From contig CALCVT010000097.1 in the NCBI GenBank assembly GCA_937906495.1, positions 1 through 35,210 on the forward strand: 35,210 nt of DNA. The letters run 5' to 3'. The position numbers and the translations under genes were made by a program. Position 1 is the first letter of the stretch. The number at the start of each line of letters is the position of its first letter. The notes below the pieces were generated by a model. That model ran no database searches, was not told the DNA's origin, and saw only the letters and a list, made by a program, of their open reading frames with translations. Of this stretch, positions 34,801 to 35,210 are shown piece after piece. Source of the stretch: an uncultured Prevotella sp. GTDB taxonomy: Bacteria; Bacteroidota; Bacteroidia; Bacteroidales; Bacteroidaceae.

Positions 34801-35153
34801 TCGGCCATGTTCCGTGTCCAGTTGGGCGAGGTAAACACCATGGTGTAGGGCGAAGTACCGCCTATCAGATGTATTTTGCTTTGACCAGAGGTAGTTGCAT
34901 TAGTCCAATAAAACAGGTAAATGACCTGAAGTTCGGGCTTTGCTTTTATTTCGTCCTGCAAATAGTTGGCTAAATTCTGATGTTCCGGTTTGCCACTCAG
35001 CTTTAAATAGTTAATTTGCTCACTGGCATCCCAGCGGCACACCTTGAGATTGGCCGAATTGCCATGCTGAAAAAGGAACTCCAGCATATCCCAACACACT
35101 GTAAGCAACTTGGCCTTGGGGGTATTTTGGGTATGCGAGTGTACGTTTTTCAT
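31866..35153 (-). CDS. Large actin/Hsp70-fold ATPase with unknown N-terminal half
   Basis: A 1095-aa cytoplasmic protein, first gene of the operon in this window. Residues 1-520 are not recognised (mixed alpha/beta, with KIHLIGGTSPYTMVFTSPNW and TPWNPATC). Residues 525-1000 are an actin/Hsp70-fold ATPase: phosphate-1 MKAAVDFGTSNTHIAVMS (528-545), phosphate-2 FMNIDIGGGTSDILYVV (762-778) and an adenosine-binding motif VLSFTGMGSKYTRLI. In between lies VYITFPEVMLATVKNQLINC. Large stand-alone members of this superfamily include SrfB-like proteins; whether it is one is unsure. The C-terminal 100 residues are helical. It probably forms the ATP-driven core of the system together with the 375-aa ATPase. 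Confidence 0.75.
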   Translation of the reverse strand: MKNVHSHTQNTPKAKLLTVCWDMLEFLFQHGNSANLKVCRWDASEQINYLKLSGKPEHQNLANYLQDEIKAKPELQVIYLFYWTNATTSGQSKIHLIGGTSPYTMVFTSPNWTRNMAECGWTFNRLDGSAMFDGGVHAFAARAPKFKDWVLSTYLAYSGGFAARDFTDTLSALLGAGLPPHAMQLNSLSIPERPAQFLTWYTPLQDVKGTQVTIHNGTVPLAYEPVSLTTSDYQIECTSDRYKNYTYEGAAVVLQTPLVLNEGGIPGAKYVGDTPWNPATCQIHEAALTDALHLRSLPGGMGIQYPFLTAKDFLEDKLIRLPYAIDSKRFLTAFDGNSRYLLPLKSRFFDFFNISDLENIVGHQGGGKALKLLSLEPCGAEGMQVTLRIPVSHQAPGATHHSFIELRKVYAASDIVSQQGQFEVGIFPFYRCTDDPQHNQYAVALYANDIALEFTAYDTTSQQPVDVHSTLRTSNQTILSTTYYEVDQAFDYVAVCINDTKENVKAKGLILPRFYQPDYQVKAAGAGMKAAVDFGTSNTHIAVMSPGHTPEPFSISSMVTFLSASSDYSAAAIDAELLSNVMATQYPREYVPGVIGQGNSKFAFPMRTTTCEVKNFATIPNPRLFGHISPGFNFLSEQYVGVDDWTYDTNLKWAFETDPASIPYKNRIINYFKSLLWMIKSKSLLEGHGLPGTVYITFPEVMLATVKNQLINCWQEAFAALHLPYEDEVDAGGTVIKRYLVVDSESLAPYHAMASTVMGSSFMNIDIGGGTSDILYVVKNGGTIVATYFTSTKFAANDLWGDGFSVAAGGAALRTNCDNGFKSYMDGMVTGSGIDLASQSAYKTFADQIAKNSADIMGYLFKNDKTFNTEAKIAEQKNLFSLIFVHYAAVIYNVARILKKKKLPIPEVLSFTGMGSKYTRLIAPQDAELTELTRILLQLFTVTDDQEFPKTFCVKRPGAAKEMTANGALAVTGLAAGFVASNPQNVNDYGFDTEQTLTYADVSKDEVRKAVLVEYEHFIDLIRGSQEFRNYLHSKFALTICDSLLDDLKNKAEASYNNYSGMAAGHAQVNVTETLFFWPLKHALYEVSKNYQSYQ

Positions 35154-35210
35154 ATCGAAGTCGTCTAAACTAATGAATGCTTAACACTTCCTTAGGAGCA
35201 GAACGGCAAA
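35154..35210. other. Upstream edge of the ATPase operon
   Basis: 57 bp before the 1095-aa gene's ATG. No consensus promoter. On the minus strand two short reading frames end here (TAA or TAG), so an upstream gene may end at the window edge, but it is too short to judge. Confidence 0.4.

Overview
The window looks like chromosomal DNA of a Bacteroidales bacterium (phylum Bacteroidota). The evidence is a PorQ-type protein of the type IX secretion system, a TonB protein of the Bacteroidota type (short cytoplasmic N-terminus ending in a single helix), a PorQ/cmk/ispH neighbourhood, and promoters of the Bacteroides form TTTG-N19-TAnnTTTG. The clearest promoter lies in front of the tRNA at the left edge, and a second lies in front of the CRISPR array. 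I cannot name the species.

Layout. 1-25: 5' end of a minus-strand tRNA with its promoter. 0.2-8 kb: housekeeping genes, GC-rich from about 2 kb on. These are an AraC-type regulator, a NifX/NifB-like small protein, ispH, a TonB protein, porQ, cmk, a polyprenyl diphosphate synthase and a TatD-family hydrolase. 8.0-17.2 kb: a complete type V-A CRISPR-Cas locus of visibly lower GC, all on the + strand: cas12a (1249 aa), cas4, cas1 and cas2 in an overlapping operon, a 187-bp leader with a promoter ending next to the first repeat, and 45 identical 36-nt repeats with 44 spacers of 25-31 nt. 17.5-24.2 kb: an orphan protein resembling the FtsZ C-terminal domain, a lipoprotein built from DnaJ-type CxxCxGxG motifs, a polytopic membrane protein with a WG-like tail, a secreted-protein gene broken by a one-base frameshift in a C7 tract, another lipoprotein and an anchored protein with two related halves.

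24.3-35.2 kb: a tight minus-strand run of ten genes that I could not match to a named system. It encodes two actin/Hsp70-fold ATPases: a 1095-aa protein with a large unrecognised N-terminal half, and a 375-aa protein ending in two zinc ribbons. With them are a lipoprotein joining a degenerate SNase-like domain to a trypsin-like protease, a coiled-coil/zinc-ribbon/two-TM/WG-like protein, two single-TM proteins with a similar cytoplasmic C-terminal domain, a 52-aa membrane peptide and several small coiled-coil proteins. The spacing (overlaps or gaps mostly below 25 bp) argues that they work together, probably as an ATPase-driven complex at the inner membrane with a protease in the periplasm or on the outer membrane. 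That role is inference.

The CRISPR locus should work as usual for type V-A. Cas4-Cas1-Cas2 acquire spacers. Cas12a processes its own crRNAs (the RNase residues are conserved) and cuts DNA with one RuvC site. The actin-like ATPase operon is the best candidate here for an undescribed system.
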